Positions 62,498 through 64,000 of a stretch of DNA of 64,000 nt are shown here, piece by piece. The notes beneath the pieces were generated by a model. That model saw only the letters and a list, made by a program, of their open reading frames with translations. It did no database searches and was not told the origin of the DNA. Numbering within the stretch: position 1 is the stretch's first letter; each line of letters starts with the position of its first letter. The stretch spans positions 86,885 through 150,884 of the forward strand of contig JADCGS010000012.1 of assembly GCA_020248865.1 (NCBI GenBank), in the 5' to 3' direction. The translations under genes and the position numbers were made by a program. This DNA is from Burkholderiales bacterium. GTDB taxonomy: Bacteria > Pseudomonadota > Gammaproteobacteria > Burkholderiales > Burkholderiaceae_F.

Positions 62498-63169
62498 ATG
62501 CCCCCACCTCGTCCGCAACGCATCAAGGGCCTCGGCCAGTTGACTGGCCTGCGCGACTCGCTCGCCGAGCGCGAGCGGCAGCGCGCCCGGGCGGCGCGCG
62601 AGGCCGCCGAGCAGCGCGCCCGCGAGGAGCGCGCTGCCAACGAGTTCCGCCACGCGGTGGGCGACGTGCAACCGCTGCAGCCGCACGGCCGCGCCGTGCA
62701 CGTGCCGCAGCCCCATCCGCCGCGCCCCGCGCAGCGCCTGCGCGACGAACAGGAAGTGCTGGCCGATTCGCTGTCCGACGAGATCGACGCGCTCAGCCTG
62801 CTGGACACCGACGATGCACTCAGCTTCGCCGCGCCGGGCATCGGCCCCGACGTGCTGCGGCGGCTGCGGCGCGGCGAGTGGTCGATCCAGGCCCACATCG
62901 ACCTGCACGGTCACCGCGTCGATGAGGCGCGTCACGCGCTGGGCCAGTTCCTGCGGCAGGCGGTCCGAGCCGGCCTGCGCTGCGTGCGCGTGGTGCACGG
63001 CAAGGGCCTGGGCTCGCGCGACCGTCAGCCCGTGCTCAAGGGCAAGGTGCGCAACTGGCTGGTGCAGCGCGAGGAAGTGATCGCCTTCTGCCAGGCGCGG
63101 CCGATCGACGGCGGCAGCGGCGCGCTGGTGGTGCTGTTGCGTCCGGGCCAGCCCCGGGCGGCCTCATAA
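62498..63169 (+). CDS. Smr-domain protein
   Basis: 223 residues from ATG at 62498. A charged helical N-terminus (LAERERQRARAAREAAEQRA) leads to the Smr domain (about 135-215): IDLHGHRVDEARHALGQFLR and CVRVVHGKGLGSRD, the nuclease-associated LDLHG and HGKG motifs. Stand-alone Smr proteins of this type act on RNA, possibly on collided ribosomes. 94 bp after trxB, 13 bp before the next gene. Confidence 0.88.
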   Translation: MPPPRPQRIKGLGQLTGLRDSLAERERQRARAAREAAEQRAREERAANEFRHAVGDVQPLQPHGRAVHVPQPHPPRPAQRLRDEQEVLADSLSDEIDALSLLDTDDALSFAAPGIGPDVLRRLRRGEWSIQAHIDLHGHRVDEARHALGQFLRQAVRAGLRCVRVVHGKGLGSRDRQPVLKGKVRNWLVQREEVIAFCQARPIDGGSGALVVLLRPGQPRAAS

Positions 63170-63182
63170 AGGGGAGCCCGAC

Positions 63183-63815
63183 ATGCCGTCGCTGCCGGTC
63201 ATCGAGTCGCCCGACGCCCTGCTGCCCGCGCTCGAGCTGGTGGCGGTGCTGGCAGCCGCCTTCTCCGGTTTTGCCGAGGCCCGCAAGAAGAAAATGGACG
63301 TGGTCGGCGTGTTCACCGTCGCCTTCGTCACCGCCTTCGGCGGCGGCACGCTGCGCGACCTGCTGCTGGACCGGCGCCCTTTCTACTGGGTTGAGCACTA
63401 CGAGTACGTGATCGTGATCCTGGTGCTGACGCTGCTCGTGACACCCCTGATGCGCGTGGCGCACCGGCTGGTACCGCAGTGGGCTTTCGTGACGGCCGAC
63501 GCCGTCGGCCTCGGCTTCTTCTCGATCGCCGGCACCGCACTGGCACTGCAGGCGGACATGCCGTGGATCATCGCCATCCTGCTCGGCGTGGTCACCGGGG
63601 TGTTCGGCGGCGTGCTGCGCGACGTGATCCTCAACGAAGTGCCGCTGGTGCTGCGCGACGGCCGCCCCTACGCGCTGGCTGCTTTCATCGGCTGCGGCAC
63701 CTATCTCGCCATGCTGGAGGCCGGCGTCCCGGGGTCCTTCGCCCTTTGGGGCGCGGCGGTGCTGATCGTCGGCATCCGCGTGCTGGCCTGGCGCGGCGAC
63801 TGGCGGATCAAGTGA
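63183..63815 (+). CDS. TRIC-type (UPF0126/YadS) seven-helix membrane protein
   Basis: 210 residues with GGAG before the ATG. Two repeated three-helix halves, each ending in a glycine-rich kink followed by Arg-Asp: TAFGGGTLRDLLLDRRPFYW and GVFGGVLRDVILNEVPLVL. This is the trimeric intracellular cation channel family; bacterial members conduct K+ or Na+. Confidence 0.9.
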   Translation: MPSLPVIESPDALLPALELVAVLAAAFSGFAEARKKKMDVVGVFTVAFVTAFGGGTLRDLLLDRRPFYWVEHYEYVIVILVLTLLVTPLMRVAHRLVPQWAFVTADAVGLGFFSIAGTALALQADMPWIIAILLGVVTGVFGGVLRDVILNEVPLVLRDGRPYALAAFIGCGTYLAMLEAGVPGSFALWGAAVLIVGIRVLAWRGDWRIK

Positions 63816-63860
63816 CGCTGCCGGCCCGGTCGGGGCCGCCGCGCGCGGCAAACCGGCGCG

Positions 63861-64000
63861 CTAGCCCGGATGTTTCATCAGGGACGCGGGATTTGCGTGG
63901 ATGCCCGCGTGAGCCAGATTGCGCGAGAGGGGCGCAGCCGATGCCCGTAGGCATCGGCGAGCACTTGAGCGAAATGTGGCCGCGCGGGCGCCGCGCAAAC
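63861..64000 (+). repeat. Dispersed ~150-bp repeat, copy 3 (cut by the window end)
   Basis: Starts CTAGCCCGGATGTTTCATCA, then CAGCCGATGCCCGTAGGCAT, then GGCCGCGCGGGCGCCGC, the same order and orientation as the copy at 36.7 kb. It lies downstream of the TRIC gene and runs to the edge. Confidence 0.75.

Overview
The window is a GC-rich chromosomal segment whose proteins and gene order point to a betaproteobacterium, most likely of the Burkholderiales. The block carA, carB, greA, yhbY, rlmE, ftsH, folP, glmM, pstSCAB, phoU, phoB, phoR is typical of that order, as are the ftsK-lolA-rarA-serS run and the Rhizobium-like Smr/TrxB neighbours. The genus cannot be told from the sequence alone. No phage, transposase or CRISPR array was seen.

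Layout. 1-7 kb: end of an enoyl-CoA hydratase gene, then the phosphate-sensing and uptake operon pstSCAB-phoU-phoB-phoR on the minus strand. 7-20 kb: the conserved folP-glmM pair is flanked on both sides by extra genes for phosphorus starvation. These are a 5'-nucleotidase lipoprotein, two small proteins, a PhoX alkaline phosphatase with a c-type cytochrome behind it, and a plus-strand set plcP, two tandem GT4 glycosyltransferases and olsB. 20-30 kb: ftsH, rlmE, yhbY, greA and an unusual carA-gmhA-carB operon, then transaldolase. 30-34 kb: a rhomboid protein facing a second membrane/repeat protein. 34-42 kb: an SsuABC-type ABC importer, then a TRAP transporter set between a maleylpyruvate/maleylacetoacetate isomerase-like gene and a fumarylpyruvate hydrolase-like gene, with a ferredoxin. 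42-45 kb: a divergent Fe(III) importer pair (FbpB/FbpC type). 45-48 kb: tRNA-Ser(GGA), a broken tRNA 3' end, an S41 peptidase lipoprotein and a dead toxin-antitoxin pair. 48-54 kb: acetate-type symporter genes and acs. 54-64 kb: a broken GFA gene, tRNA-Ser(CGA), serS, rarA, an FKBP isomerase, lolA, ftsK, trxB, an Smr-domain gene and a TRIC-type membrane protein.

The most interesting part is 7-20 kb. PhoB-box-like direct repeats (7-bp units at 11-bp spacing) can be read upstream of pstS, the 5'-nucleotidase gene, phoX, plcP (two sites) and olsB. In four cases a -10-like hexamer follows 10 bp after the box. The genes under them would scavenge phosphate from organic phosphate (PhoX, 5'-nucleotidase), import it (Pst), and cut phospholipid head groups (PlcP) so that diacylglycerol can be glycosylated (two glycosyltransferases) while ornithine lipid is made (OlsB). 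Together this reads as a phosphate-starvation membrane-renovation island inserted into an otherwise conserved housekeeping block. Functions are inferred from motifs and family knowledge; no search was run.

Three dispersed copies of a ~130-150 bp repeat (20.2, 36.8 and 63.9 kb), a 9-bp tandem repeat inside rarA, and two genes each broken by a single in-frame TGA are the other unusual features.
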